From positions 124,001 to 188,000 of the forward strand of contig NZ_LLZI01000001.1 of the NCBI RefSeq assembly GCF_001509485.1: a stretch of DNA of 64,000 bases, in the 5' to 3' direction. How positions within the stretch are numbered: position 1 is the stretch's first letter; each line of letters begins with the position of its first letter. The position numbers and the translations under genes are program-made. Below the pieces are notes generated by a model. It saw only the letters and a program-made list of their open reading frames with translations, did no database searches and was not told the origin of the DNA. This DNA is from Streptomyces sp. NRRL F-4489. Its GTDB lineage: Bacteria; Actinomycetota; Actinomycetes; Streptomycetales; Streptomycetaceae. This document shows, piece by piece, positions 9,362-18,697 of this stretch.

Positions 9362-11544
9362 AACAGGTTGTACAGAACTACCGGAGCGGCGAACTGGCGC
9401 TGCTCGACGTGCCGGTGCCGGGGTGCAAGCCGGGCGGGGTGCTGGTGCGCAGCGCGTACTCGCTGATCTCCACCGGCACCGAGCTGATGAAGGTGTCCGA
9501 GGCCGGTATGTCGATGCTGGGCAAGGCCCGCTCCCGCCCCGACCAGGTGGCCAAGGTCGTGCAGAGCGTGGCCGCCAACGGGGTGCCCGCCACGTACCGC
9601 AAGGTGATGGGCAAGCTGGACTCCTACACGCCGCTGGGCTACTCGCTGTGCGGGGTGGTCGAGCAGGTCGGCGCCGGGATCGACGAGGTGAAGGCCGGCG
9701 ACCTCGTGGCGTGCGCGGGCAACGAGCACGCGCTGCACGCCGAGCTGAACTGGGTGCCGAAGAACCTCTACGCCAGGCTGCCGGACGGGCTGGCGCCGCG
9801 GCACGCGGCCTTCGGCACCGTGGGGGCGATCGCGCTGCAGGGCGTCCGCCGCGGCGAACCGCAACTGGGCGACGTGGCCCTGGTCATCGGCCTCGGGCTG
9901 ATCGGGCAGCTGGTGGTGCAGCTGCTGGCCGCCTCCGGTGTCCGCGTCGTCGGGGCCGACCCCGACCCGGAGCGGTGCGCGCTCGCCGCCCGGCTGGGCG
10001 CGGCGGCCTGCGGCGACCCGGCGTCGGCGGCCGTGGCGGCGGCCGTCGCCGACCTCACCGGCGGCCACGGCGTGGACCAGGTGTATCTGGCGGCCGGCGG
10101 CGGCAGCAACCAGCCCGTCGAGCTGGCCGCCGCCCTGAGCCGGGACCGCGGCCGGGTCGTGGACATCGGAAAGTGCCGCCTGGACCTGCCGTGGAACGCG
10201 TACTACGAGAAGGAGCTGGACGTCCGCTTCTCCCGCAGCTACGGCCCCGGGCGCTACGACCCGGAGTACGAGCTGGAGGGCCGCGACTACCCGATCGGCT
10301 ATGTGCGCTGGACCGAGCGCCGCAATGTGGCGTGCTTCCTCGATCTACTGTCCCGGGGCCGTGTGGACGTGGCGCCGCTGATCTCCCATGTCGCGGACTT
10401 CGCCGACGCGGTGGAGACGTACCGGAGTCTGGAGGACGGCGAGCTGAAGGCCGTCGCCGTGCTGTTCCGCTATCCGGAGCAGGCGGCGGAGGCGGAGGCC
10501 CGCGCGGCCGCCGTGCCCGTGGTGACTGTGCCCGCGGTGCCCGTGCCGCCGCGTCCGGTCCGGGCTGCCAGGACGCCGGTGCGGCTGGCCTTCGTCGGCG
10601 CGGGGAACTACGCGACGTCGATGCTGCTGCCGCATCTGGCGCGGCGCGAGGGTGTCGAGCTGTCGGCCGTGGTCACCACCACGGCGCTGTCCGCGGCCAA
10701 CGCGCAGCGGAAGTTCGGCTTCGCCGAGGCGACCACCGACCTCGACGCCGTACTGGGCGACAAGGCGATCGACGCCGTCTTCGTCGTCACCCGGCACAGC
10801 TCGCACGCCGAACTGACCCGCCAGGCACTCCTCGCGGGCAAGACCGTGTTCGTGGAGAAGCCGCTCGCGCTCACCGAGGACGAGCTGGCCGGTGTGCTCG
10901 CGGCGGTGGCGGAGTCCGGCAACGACCGGCTCCAGGTGGGGTTCAACCGCCGGTTCGCGCCGCTGCTGCGGGAGGCCGGGCAGCGCTTCGGCGCCCGCAC
11001 CGGGCCGGCGCACCTGCGCTACCTCGTCAACGCCGGCCGCCTGGAGCACGGCAGCTGGTACCTCCAACAGGGCGCCCAGGGCTCGCGGTTCGCCGGCGAG
11101 GGCGGCCACTTCATCGACACGGCGAGCTGGCTGCTCGGGGCCGATCCGGTCTCGGTGTCCGCGACCGCGCCGCCCGGCAACGACGACCTCCAGGTCGTCC
11201 TGCGCTACCCCGACGGCTCCACCGCCACCATCGGCTACCTCACCACCGGCCCGGCCGGCTTCCCCAAGGAGACGCTGGACCTGATCGCGGACGGCCGCGC
11301 GCTGCGGCTGGACGACTTCGTCCGGGCCTCGGTGCACGGCCGCAAGCGGTGGGTGAGTTCGCGGCTGCCGAAGGCCCGGGACAAGGGGCAGGAGGCCGAA
11401 CTCGCCGCCTTCGTCAAGGCCGTTCGGACCGGCGGTCCCATGCCGGTGCCGCTCTCGTCGCTGGTCGCCACCACGGCGGCCACCCTCGCCGTGCCCGCCG
11501 CCCTGGCGAGCGGCGCGCCGGTCACGCTGGCGGAGGCGCGATGA
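9358..11544 (+). CDS. Two-domain oxidoreductase: zinc-type alcohol dehydrogenase fused to Gfo/Idh/MocA dehydrogenase
   Basis: At 728 aa it joins two NAD(P) enzymes. Residues ~1-360 are an MDR alcohol dehydrogenase with a Rossmann strand ALVIGLGLIGQLVVQ. After a Val/Pro-rich linker, residues ~395-728 are a Gfo/Idh/MocA oxidoreductase with FVGAGNYATSMLLPHL and the conserved VFVEKPLALTEDE. Such fusions recur in exopolysaccharide loci next to heparinase-like and AsnB-like genes, and probably oxidise or epimerise a sugar during polymer modification. The substrate is unknown. The GTG at 9358 overlaps the asnB stop. Confidence 0.85.
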   Translation: MKQVVQNYRSGELALLDVPVPGCKPGGVLVRSAYSLISTGTELMKVSEAGMSMLGKARSRPDQVAKVVQSVAANGVPATYRKVMGKLDSYTPLGYSLCGVVEQVGAGIDEVKAGDLVACAGNEHALHAELNWVPKNLYARLPDGLAPRHAAFGTVGAIALQGVRRGEPQLGDVALVIGLGLIGQLVVQLLAASGVRVVGADPDPERCALAARLGAAACGDPASAAVAAAVADLTGGHGVDQVYLAAGGGSNQPVELAAALSRDRGRVVDIGKCRLDLPWNAYYEKELDVRFSRSYGPGRYDPEYELEGRDYPIGYVRWTERRNVACFLDLLSRGRVDVAPLISHVADFADAVETYRSLEDGELKAVAVLFRYPEQAAEAEARAAAVPVVTVPAVPVPPRPVRAARTPVRLAFVGAGNYATSMLLPHLARREGVELSAVVTTTALSAANAQRKFGFAEATTDLDAVLGDKAIDAVFVVTRHSSHAELTRQALLAGKTVFVEKPLALTEDELAGVLAAVAESGNDRLQVGFNRRFAPLLREAGQRFGARTGPAHLRYLVNAGRLEHGSWYLQQGAQGSRFAGEGGHFIDTASWLLGADPVSVSATAPPGNDDLQVVLRYPDGSTATIGYLTTGPAGFPKETLDLIADGRALRLDDFVRASVHGRKRWVSSRLPKARDKGQEAELAAFVKAVRTGGPMPVPLSSLVATTAATLAVPAALASGAPVTLAEAR

Positions 11545-13481
11545 CCATGAGCGCGGGCTGGTACCTGCGGCGGCTGTCCCGGATGGGGCCGCGGGAGGTC
11601 GGCGGCCGGGTGGGCGACGCGGTGCGCCGGCGGCGGTGGCGGTCGGCGCCGCCCGGCTGCCCGCCGGTGGCCGGCGCCCGGTTCACCGCGGTGCTGCCCC
11701 CGGGGGCGCTCGCCGCGGTCCCCCCGGACGCCGCGAAACGCCTGGTCGCCGAGGCGGACCGGCTGATGGACGGGCATGCCGAGTTCTTCGGGGTGGTCCG
11801 GGACGACCTCGCCGACCCGGACTGGTTCCGCGACCCGAGGACCGGGCGCCGGGCACCGTCCGCCTACGCCTTCGACGTGCCGTACCGCGACGAGGACGCG
11901 GTCGGGGACATCAAGCAGATCTGGGAGCTGTCGCGGCACCAGTACCTCACCCGGCTGGCCGCCGCGTACGCGCTCACCGGGGACGAGCGGTACGCCGAGC
12001 GCGCGGCCGGGCACCTGCGGTCGTGGTGGGCGGCCAACCCGCCGCTGCGCGGGGTGCACTGGACCAGCGGTATCGAGCTGGGCATCCGGCTGCTGTCCTG
12101 GGTGTGGATCCGCCGGCTGCTGGACGGCTGGCCCGGCGCGGCCGCGCTGTTCGAGGACAACCCGGTGGCCCGGAACCAGGTCTGGCACCACCAGCGCTGG
12201 CTGGCCGCCTTCCCCAGCCGGGGGTCCTCGGCGAACAACCACGTGATCGCCGAGGCCGCCGGGCAGTTCGCGGCGTCCTGCGCGTTCGCCTGGTTCCCGT
12301 CGTCGGGGCGTTGGCGTACGGCCGCGCTGCGCTCGCTGGAGCGGCACCTGCGCGGCAACACCTATCTCTCCGGCCTCAACCGCGAGCTGGCGACCGAATA
12401 CCACGGTCTGGTACTGGAGTTGGGGCTGGCCGCGCTGGCCGAGGCGGACGCCGCCGATGTGCCGGTCCCGCCGGCCGTGCGGCTCGTACTCCTGCGCATG
12501 ACCGACGCGCTCGCGGCCGTCGTGGACAATCGGCTGCGGCCGCCGCGCCAGGGGGACGCGGACGACGGGCACGGCCTGGTACTGGACGGCGCGGGCACCG
12601 ACCGCTGGGGTTCGCTGCTGGCCACCGGAGACGCGGTGTTCGGCCGCCTCGACTGGTGGCCTGCGGTGACCGGCACCGACGTGCGGACCCCGCTGCTGAC
12701 CGCGCTCATCACGCCCGGTGGGCCGGCCGTGGCCCGCCCGGAGCGCCGGCCGGCCCACTTCGCCGACGCGGGGCTCACCCTCCTGCGCGGTCCGGGGGAG
12801 ATCTGGTGCCGCTGCGACGGCGGCCCGCACGGTTTCCTGTCCATCGCCGCGCACGCCCACGCGGACGCGCTGTCGGTGGAGGTCCGGCACGACGGGGTGG
12901 ATGTGCTCGCCGACCCGGGGACGTACTGCTACCACGGGCAGCCCGAGTGGCGGCGGTACTTCCGCTCCACCCTCGGCCACAACACCCTGTGCCTGGACGG
13001 CGGCGACCAGTCCGCCTCCGGCGGTCCGTTCCTGTGGACCCGGCACGCCGAAAGCCGGGTCCTGAGCGTGGCGACGGAGGACGGGGCGGCCCGCTGGTGT
13101 GCCGAGCACGACGGCTATGCGGGCACCGTGCACCGCCGGCTGGTCGAACTGAGCGCGGCCCGGCGGGAGTTGAGGGTGGTGGACGAGGTGCGCGGTCCGC
13201 GCCGGACCGCGCGGTTGGTCTTCCACCTCGGCCCGGCGATCACCGCGGAGCTGGTGGGCAACCAGGCAGAGCTGACCTGGACCCGGGACGGCGAGACCCG
13301 CTCGGCGGTGCTGGACCTGGCCGACGAGCTGTGCTGGCGGGCGCACCGCGGCGAGACCGATCCGCCGCTGGGCTGGTACTCCCCCGGTTTCGGGCGCAAG
13401 GAACCGGCCACCACGCTCGTCGGTACGGGCTTCAGCGACGGCGCGGCGGCCTTCACCACCGTCCTGCGGTTCCACGGGTAG
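11541..13481 (+). CDS. Heparinase II/III-type polysaccharide lyase
   Basis: This 646-aa protein has the two-part layout of the heparinase II/III/alginate lyase superfamily. The N-terminal alpha/alpha toroid covers residues ~60-380. The C-terminal beta domain contains HAHADALSVEVRHDGVDVL and then YFRSTLGHNTLCLDG, the segments that contribute active-site His/Tyr residues in this family. No signal peptide is visible. The protein may therefore act in the cytosol on a lipid-linked chain, or be exported by another route. Its target would be a uronate-containing polymer, matching the AlgD-like dehydrogenase. It starts as ATGA over the previous stop. Confidence 0.85.
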   Translation: MTMSAGWYLRRLSRMGPREVGGRVGDAVRRRRWRSAPPGCPPVAGARFTAVLPPGALAAVPPDAAKRLVAEADRLMDGHAEFFGVVRDDLADPDWFRDPRTGRRAPSAYAFDVPYRDEDAVGDIKQIWELSRHQYLTRLAAAYALTGDERYAERAAGHLRSWWAANPPLRGVHWTSGIELGIRLLSWVWIRRLLDGWPGAAALFEDNPVARNQVWHHQRWLAAFPSRGSSANNHVIAEAAGQFAASCAFAWFPSSGRWRTAALRSLERHLRGNTYLSGLNRELATEYHGLVLELGLAALAEADAADVPVPPAVRLVLLRMTDALAAVVDNRLRPPRQGDADDGHGLVLDGAGTDRWGSLLATGDAVFGRLDWWPAVTGTDVRTPLLTALITPGGPAVARPERRPAHFADAGLTLLRGPGEIWCRCDGGPHGFLSIAAHAHADALSVEVRHDGVDVLADPGTYCYHGQPEWRRYFRSTLGHNTLCLDGGDQSASGGPFLWTRHAESRVLSVATEDGAARWCAEHDGYAGTVHRRLVELSAARRELRVVDEVRGPRRTARLVFHLGPAITAELVGNQAELTWTRDGETRSAVLDLADELCWRAHRGETDPPLGWYSPGFGRKEPATTLVGTGFSDGAAAFTTVLRFHG

Positions 13482-13489
13482 GGGGGCGC

Positions 13490-14785
13490 GTGGAGATCAC
13501 CTGGCGGGACCGGGCGGAGCCGGCCGCGCCGTCCGCGCACGGGACGGCGGGTGCCGGGGGCGCGGCGCGCGTACCGAAGGCCGTCGGGGCGGCCTGGGGG
13601 CTGCTGGTCCTCAACACGCTCGGTTCCACCGGCGCGCGGACCCTCGTCCCGCTGCCCCGCTCCCTCATCCAGATGGTCACCATGGGCGCGCTGGCCGCCG
13701 CGTTCGCGCTGGCGCTGGCCGCCAATCCGCGGCTGCGCGTCCGGCCCAGCGCGTTCCTGTTCCTGCTGACCCTGCTGCTGGTGCCGAGCGTGATCTCCAG
13801 CGCGCAGCTCGGGGCCGGGGCGGGCGCGCTGTTCCGCTGCGCCCGGCTGGCGCTCTTCACCGCCACGCTGTGGCTGCTGAGCCGCTGGTGGGACGGCGGC
13901 CCGGGGTTCGCCCGGCACCACATCCGGATGTATTTCGCGGTGCTGGGGACGGTGGCCGCCGGTCTGGTCGCCTCGCCGGGCGCGGCCCTGCCCGATCTCT
14001 ACGGCGGGCGGCTGGTGGGCGCGTTGTGGCCGCTCACCCCGCCGCAGATCGGCCAGTACGCCGCGGTGATCACCGGGCTGACCGTACTGCTCGTGCTGGG
14101 CCGCCGGACCGACCGGGGCAGCGCGGCGGTGGTCGTGGTGGCGTCGCTCGTCCTGCTCGCGCTGACCCACACCCGGACGGCGACGCTGGGCCTGCTCGCC
14201 GGGCTGGCGCTGGCGGTCGGCTCACTGGTACTGACCAGCGCCGCCGCCCGCCGGTTCTTCACCGGGACGGTGCTGTGCGCCGCGGTGGCCGCGGTGGCGC
14301 TCGGTTCCGTACTGCGGGCGTGGTTCCTGCGCGGGCAGAGCCAGGAGAACTTCACCAGCCTCACCGGCCGGGAGAAGGTCTGGGACGCGCTGCTGGCGGC
14401 GCCCCGGACTCTCACCCAGGAGCTGTTCGGCACCGGCCTGGGCGACAAGTCGTTCGGCGGGCTGCCGATCGACAACAGCTGGCTGGCGGTCTACCACGAA
14501 CAGGGCCTGACCGGCGTCGTCCTGGTGGCGGCGATGATCCTCGTACTGGGCGGGGTGGCGCTGCTGCGGCCGCCGTCGCTGTCGCGGGCCTGCGCGATCT
14601 TCCTGATCGGCTATTGCGCGATCGCGTCGTACACCGAGGCCGGGTTGGGCGACGCCGCGCCGTATCTGCTGCATCTGACCGTGGCCGCCTCGCTGCTGGC
14701 GGCGCCCGCCGCGGCCACTCCGCACACAGTGCCCCGGGCCCCTCGGCGCGTCCCGCGCCGGTCCCGGGCATCGGAGGTGACCTGA
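13490..14785 (+). CDS. O-antigen polymerase/ligase family membrane protein (Wzy type)
   Basis: This 431-aa integral membrane protein has about ten hydrophobic segments (for example VVVVASLVLLAL and TGVVLVAAMILVLGGVALL). Its large extracytoplasmic loop (residues ~280-340) carries SLTGREKVWDALL and GTGLGDKSF...IDNSWLAVYHEQGL, the usual pattern of Wzy/WaaL-like proteins. It probably polymerises repeat units on the outer face of the membrane. The GTG start is 8 nt after the previous stop. It is followed at once by a strong GGAGGTGA for the next gene. Confidence 0.8.
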   Translation: MEITWRDRAEPAAPSAHGTAGAGGAARVPKAVGAAWGLLVLNTLGSTGARTLVPLPRSLIQMVTMGALAAAFALALAANPRLRVRPSAFLFLLTLLLVPSVISSAQLGAGAGALFRCARLALFTATLWLLSRWWDGGPGFARHHIRMYFAVLGTVAAGLVASPGAALPDLYGGRLVGALWPLTPPQIGQYAAVITGLTVLLVLGRRTDRGSAAVVVVASLVLLALTHTRTATLGLLAGLALAVGSLVLTSAAARRFFTGTVLCAAVAAVALGSVLRAWFLRGQSQENFTSLTGREKVWDALLAAPRTLTQELFGTGLGDKSFGGLPIDNSWLAVYHEQGLTGVVLVAAMILVLGGVALLRPPSLSRACAIFLIGYCAIASYTEAGLGDAAPYLLHLTVAASLLAAPAAATPHTVPRAPRRVPRRSRASEVT

Positions 14786-14787
14786 CC

Positions 14788-16011
14788 ATGCATGTCCTCG
14801 TGGTGCACAACCGCTACGCGTCGGCGCAGCCGAGCGGCGAGAACAGGGTCGTCGACCAGGAGGTGACGCTGCTGCGCGGGGCCGGCCACCGGGTCGAGGT
14901 GTTCGAGCGGCGCAGCGACGACATCGCCGCCCGGTCCCTGCTCGGCAAGGCCGCGGTGCCGCTGCTGGTGCCGTGGAATCCGGCGGTCCGCGCGGAGCTG
15001 GCGGCCCGGCTCCGCGCCACCCGGCCGGACCTGGTGCACCTCCACAACGTCTTCCCGCTGCTGTCGCCCTCCGTGCTGGCCGCCTGCGCCGACGCCGGCG
15101 TGCCCGCGGTCGCCACCCTGCACAACTACGCCCAGGTCTGCCCGCCGGGCACGCTGCAACGGGACGGCCGGCCGTGCACCGAGTGCGCCGGGTCGGTGCC
15201 GCTGCCCGCCGTCCGGCACGGCTGCTACCGCGGCTCCCGGCTGGCGACGGTGCCGCTCGCGGTCAGCCTGGCGGTCAACCGGCGGCGGTGGTGGTCGGGG
15301 GTCGCGCGGTTCTTCTGCATCTCCGCGGCGCAGCGCGACGTGCTGGTGCGGGCCGGGGTGCCGGCCGAACGGCTGGCGGTGAAGCACAACTTCGTGCCCG
15401 ATCCGGGCGCCGGCCGGGCGGGCGCCGGTGAGCATCTGCTCTACCTCGGCCGGCTCGCGGAGGCCAAGGGCGTGCGGCTGCTCATGGCCGCGTGGGACGA
15501 GGTCGCCGCGGGCTGCGGGGTGGGCGTACCGCTGGTGATCGCCGGGGCGGGGCCGCTGGAGCGCGAGGTGACCGCGTGGGCGGCGGGCCGGGACGACGTG
15601 CGCTACGCGGGTCTGCTGGGCCCGGAGGAGTGCCGGCGGGCGGTCGCGCGGGCGGTGGCCGTGGTGGCGCCCTCGACGTGGCTGGAGGCGTTCGGCCTGG
15701 TGGTCGTGGAGGCGATGGCGGCCGGCGTCCCGGCCGTCGCCGCCGGGCACGGCGCCTTCACCGAACTCGTCGAGGACGGCGTGACCGGGCTGCTGCACCG
15801 GCCGGACGAGCCCGCCTCGCTCGCGTCCGGTCTGCGCCGGATCACCGCCGACGCGGCCCGCAACCAGGAGATGGGCCGGGCGGCCCGGCGCCGTTACGAG
15901 CGGGGTTTCAGCCCCGCCGTCGGGCTGGAGCGCCTGCTGGAGGAGTACCGCACCGCACTCGCGGGACGGTCGGAAACGAGGGGGACGGAAACCATGGGGG
16001 GCACTGGATGA
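14788..16011 (+). CDS. Glycosyltransferase family 4
   Basis: A 407-aa GT-B glycosyltransferase. The acceptor half starts MHVLVVHNRYASAQPSGEN and includes DLVHLHNVFPLLSPS. A Cys-rich insert (CPPGTLQRDGRPCTECAG and a nearby HGCYRG) is typical of one GT4 subgroup. The donor half has LLYLGRLAEAKGVRLLM, APSTWLEAFGLVVVEAMA and AAGHGAFTELV. It is preceded by a near-ideal ribosome site (GGAGGTGA, 14772-14779). Its sugar specificity is not readable. Confidence 0.88.
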   Translation: MHVLVVHNRYASAQPSGENRVVDQEVTLLRGAGHRVEVFERRSDDIAARSLLGKAAVPLLVPWNPAVRAELAARLRATRPDLVHLHNVFPLLSPSVLAACADAGVPAVATLHNYAQVCPPGTLQRDGRPCTECAGSVPLPAVRHGCYRGSRLATVPLAVSLAVNRRRWWSGVARFFCISAAQRDVLVRAGVPAERLAVKHNFVPDPGAGRAGAGEHLLYLGRLAEAKGVRLLMAAWDEVAAGCGVGVPLVIAGAGPLEREVTAWAAGRDDVRYAGLLGPEECRRAVARAVAVVAPSTWLEAFGLVVVEAMAAGVPAVAAGHGAFTELVEDGVTGLLHRPDEPASLASGLRRITADAARNQEMGRAARRRYERGFSPAVGLERLLEEYRTALAGRSETRGTETMGGTG

Positions 16012-17243
16012 CACGATGCCGACTCTGCGGGTCGGACGCGCTGGCGAGCGTGGTCGATCTCGGGGCGACGCCGCCGTGCGAGAGCTTTCTCGCCGTGGAC
16101 CAGCTGGACCGGCCGGAACTGGCGTACCCGCTGCATCTGCGGGTCTGCACCGCATGCTGGCTGGCGCAGCTCCCGCCGCTGATCACGCCGGAGGAGACGT
16201 TCCAGGAGTACGCGTACTTCTCCTCGTACTCGACATCCTGGGTGGAGCACGCGCGCACCTTCGTCACCGACGCCGTACGGCGGCTGGGCCTGGGCCCCGA
16301 CGCCTTCGTGACCGAAGTCGCCAGCAACGACGGCTACTTGCTGCGGCATGTGGTGGACCGCGAGATCCGCTGCCTGGGCATCGAGCCGTCGGTGAACGTC
16401 GGCGCGGCGGCGCGCGAGGCGGGCGTGCCGACGCTCACGGCGTTCCTGAGCCCGGAAACGGGCGCGGCCGTCCGCGCCGAGCACGGCCCGGCGGACCTGG
16501 TCGTGGCCAACAACGTCTACGCGCACATCCCCGATGTCACCGGCTTCACCCAGGGGCTGCGCGCCCTGGTCGCCGACGACGGCTGGGTCTCCGTCGAGGT
16601 GCAGTACCTGCTGACCCTGATCGAGCGGAACCAGTACGACACGATCTACCACGAGCACTTCCAGTACTACACGGTCGCCTCCGCGATCCGGGCCCTGGCC
16701 AGCGGCGGACTGGCCCTGGTGGACGTCGAGTCGCTGCCCACGCACGGCGGGTCCCTCCGGCTGTGGGCCCGGCCGAGCGAGGCGGCGGGCGAGCCGAGCG
16801 GCCGGGTGGCCGACATGCTGACCCGGGAGAAGGCCGCCGGGCTCCAGGAACTCTCCGGGTACGCGGAGTTCTCCGCCCGGGTGGCCAAGGTGCGCCGCGA
16901 CCTCCTCGCGTTCCTCGTCACGGCGGCCGAGCAGGGCAGGACCGTCGTCGGCTACGGCGCCCCCGGCAAGGGCAACACCCTGCTCAACCACTGCGGCATC
17001 CGGCCCGACCTGCTCGCGTACACCGTCGACCGCAACCCCTACAAACACGGCCGGTTCACCCCGGGCGCCCGCATCCCGATCCTGCCGCCCGAGCGGATCG
17101 CCGCCGACAAACCCGACTACGTGCTCGTCCTCCCGTGGAACCTGCGGGCCGAACTGGTCGAGCAGCTGTCGTACGTCCACGCCTGGGGCGGCCGGCTGGT
17201 CTTCCCCATTCCGGAACTGAGCATTGTCGAGGTCGCGTCGTGA
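16008..17243 (+). CDS. NDP-sugar C-methyltransferase (TylC3/NovU-like)
   Basis: This 411-aa SAM-dependent methyltransferase has the three-domain layout of deoxysugar C-methyltransferases. The N-terminal zinc-binding domain has CRLCG (residues 4-8) and CTACW (~47). The central Rossmann fold has VTEVASNDGYLLRHV and the active-site YDTIYHEHFQYYTV stretch. The C-terminal domain has VGYGAPGKGNTLLNH. Known members add a methyl group to C3 of a 4-keto-deoxysugar nucleotide, giving a branched sugar. It starts a cassette with the cytidylyltransferase, PIG-L and SDR genes, with ATGA coupling to the previous gene. Confidence 0.87.
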   Translation: MTRCRLCGSDALASVVDLGATPPCESFLAVDQLDRPELAYPLHLRVCTACWLAQLPPLITPEETFQEYAYFSSYSTSWVEHARTFVTDAVRRLGLGPDAFVTEVASNDGYLLRHVVDREIRCLGIEPSVNVGAAAREAGVPTLTAFLSPETGAAVRAEHGPADLVVANNVYAHIPDVTGFTQGLRALVADDGWVSVEVQYLLTLIERNQYDTIYHEHFQYYTVASAIRALASGGLALVDVESLPTHGGSLRLWARPSEAAGEPSGRVADMLTREKAAGLQELSGYAEFSARVAKVRRDLLAFLVTAAEQGRTVVGYGAPGKGNTLLNHCGIRPDLLAYTVDRNPYKHGRFTPGARIPILPPERIAADKPDYVLVLPWNLRAELVEQLSYVHAWGGRLVFPIPELSIVEVAS

Positions 17244-17254
17244 AAGGTACCGGC

Positions 17255-18049
17255 ATGAAGGTCGTGCTGTTCTGCGGCGGCTACGGGATGCGGATGCGCA
17301 GCGGCGCCGCCGACGACGTGCCCAAGCCGATGGCGATGGTCGGCCCCAGACCGCTGATCTGGCACGTCATGCGCTACTACGCGCACTACGGGCACACCGA
17401 GTTCATCCTCTGCCTGGGCTACGGGGCCCACCACATCAAGAACTTCTTCCTCACCTACGAGGAGACCGCCTCCAACGACTTCGTGCTGCGCGGCGGGCGG
17501 CCCGAACTGCTCTCCACCGACATCGCCGACTGGACGATCACGTTCGTGCAGACCGGCGTCGCATCGCCGATCGGGGAGCGGCTGCGCCGGGTGCGGCACC
17601 ACCTGGACGGCGAGGAGATGTTCCTCGCCAACTACGCCGACGTACTCACCGACGCCCCGCTGGACGAGATGACCGACCGCTTCGCGTGCCGCGACGCCGG
17701 TGCGTCGATGATGGTCGTCCCTCCCCAATCCTCGTTCCACTGCGTGGAGTTGGGCGAGGACGGCCTGGTCGGGGGGATCACCGCGGTGAGCGACCTGCCG
17801 CTGTGGGAGAACGGCGGCTACTTCGTGCTCCGCCAGGAGGTCTTCGACCACATCCCGGAGAACGGTGACCTGGTCGCCGACGGCTGCGCCCAGCTCGCCA
17901 AACGCGGCAGGCTGGTGGCGCACCGGCACCGCGGCTTCTGGAAGCCGACCGACACGGTGAAGGAGCGGGCCGCGCTGGACGCCGCCTACGCCCGGGGCGA
18001 CCGGCCCTGGGCCGTGTGGGAGCGGGACCGCGCCGGGGTGACCGCGTGA
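17255..18049 (+). CDS. rfbF: Glucose-1-phosphate cytidylyltransferase-like sugar nucleotidyltransferase
   Basis: At 264 aa it matches the RfbF family, which makes CDP-glucose from CTP and glucose-1-phosphate. The nucleotide-binding start is VVLFCGGYGMRMR, followed by PKPMAMVGPRPLIWHVMRYYAHYG, the RfbF form of the family motif. FLANYADVLTD and GFWKPTDTVKE near the C-terminus are also typical. The ATG at 17255 follows AAAGG. A GTG at 17240, overlapping the previous stop, is in frame and could also be used. A 4,6-dehydratase (RfbG) that would normally act next is not in the window. Confidence 0.85.
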   Translation: MKVVLFCGGYGMRMRSGAADDVPKPMAMVGPRPLIWHVMRYYAHYGHTEFILCLGYGAHHIKNFFLTYEETASNDFVLRGGRPELLSTDIADWTITFVQTGVASPIGERLRRVRHHLDGEEMFLANYADVLTDAPLDEMTDRFACRDAGASMMVVPPQSSFHCVELGEDGLVGGITAVSDLPLWENGGYFVLRQEVFDHIPENGDLVADGCAQLAKRGRLVAHRHRGFWKPTDTVKERAALDAAYARGDRPWAVWERDRAGVTA

Positions 18050-18693
18050 TCCGGCTCGGCGCCGGGCGCCTGGACCGGATCGCCGCGGTGGGCGCGCACT
18101 GCGACGACCTCGCCATCGGCGCCGGCGGCACCCTGCTGACGGCGTGCCTGGCGCGGCCGGGACTCCGTATCGACGCGCTGGTGCTCTCCGGCGGCGGCAG
18201 CGAGCGGGAGCAGGAGGAGCGGGCCGCGCTCGCCGCCTTCTGCCCGGGCGCCGACCTGCGGCTGACCGTCCTCAAGCTGCCGGACGGCCGGCTGCCCGCG
18301 TACTGGGACGAGGCCAAGGCCGCGGTCGAGGAACTGCGCGCGCAGGGCGATCCGGACCTGGTCCTGGCCCCGCGCGCCGAGGACGCGCACCAGGACCACC
18401 GCGGCCTGGCGCGGCTGATCCCCACCGCCTTCCGCGACCACCTCGTCCTCGGCTACGAGATCGCCAAATGGGACGGCGACCTCGGCCGCCCGGCGGCCTA
18501 CCAGCCGCTGACACCCCAGATCGCCGAACGCAAGGTCCGGCTGCTGCACGAGCACTACCTCTCGCAGCTCCACCGGCCCTGGTTCGACCGGGAGGCGTTC
18601 CTCGGCCTCGCCCGGATCCGCGGTATCGAATGTCACGCGCGCTACGCCGAGGCGTTCGCCGTCACCAAATTGACGCTGAACTTGGGGAGTTGA
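18046..18693 (+). CDS. PIG-L family deacetylase
   Basis: A 215-aa zinc-dependent N-acetyl-sugar deacetylase of the LmbE/PIG-L family. The first metal motif is AHCDDLAIGAGGTL (normally AHPDD, with a Cys here in the Pro position). The second is the His/Asp pair in AEDAHQDHRGLARL. The GTG overlaps the cytidylyltransferase stop as GTGA. In this cassette it may remove an acetyl group from an amino-sugar nucleotide or from a glycan intermediate. The substrate is inferred from context only. Confidence 0.85.
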   Translation: MIRLGAGRLDRIAAVGAHCDDLAIGAGGTLLTACLARPGLRIDALVLSGGGSEREQEERAALAAFCPGADLRLTVLKLPDGRLPAYWDEAKAAVEELRAQGDPDLVLAPRAEDAHQDHRGLARLIPTAFRDHLVLGYEIAKWDGDLGRPAAYQPLTPQIAERKVRLLHEHYLSQLHRPWFDREAFLGLARIRGIECHARYAEAFAVTKLTLNLGS

Positions 18694-18697
18694 CACC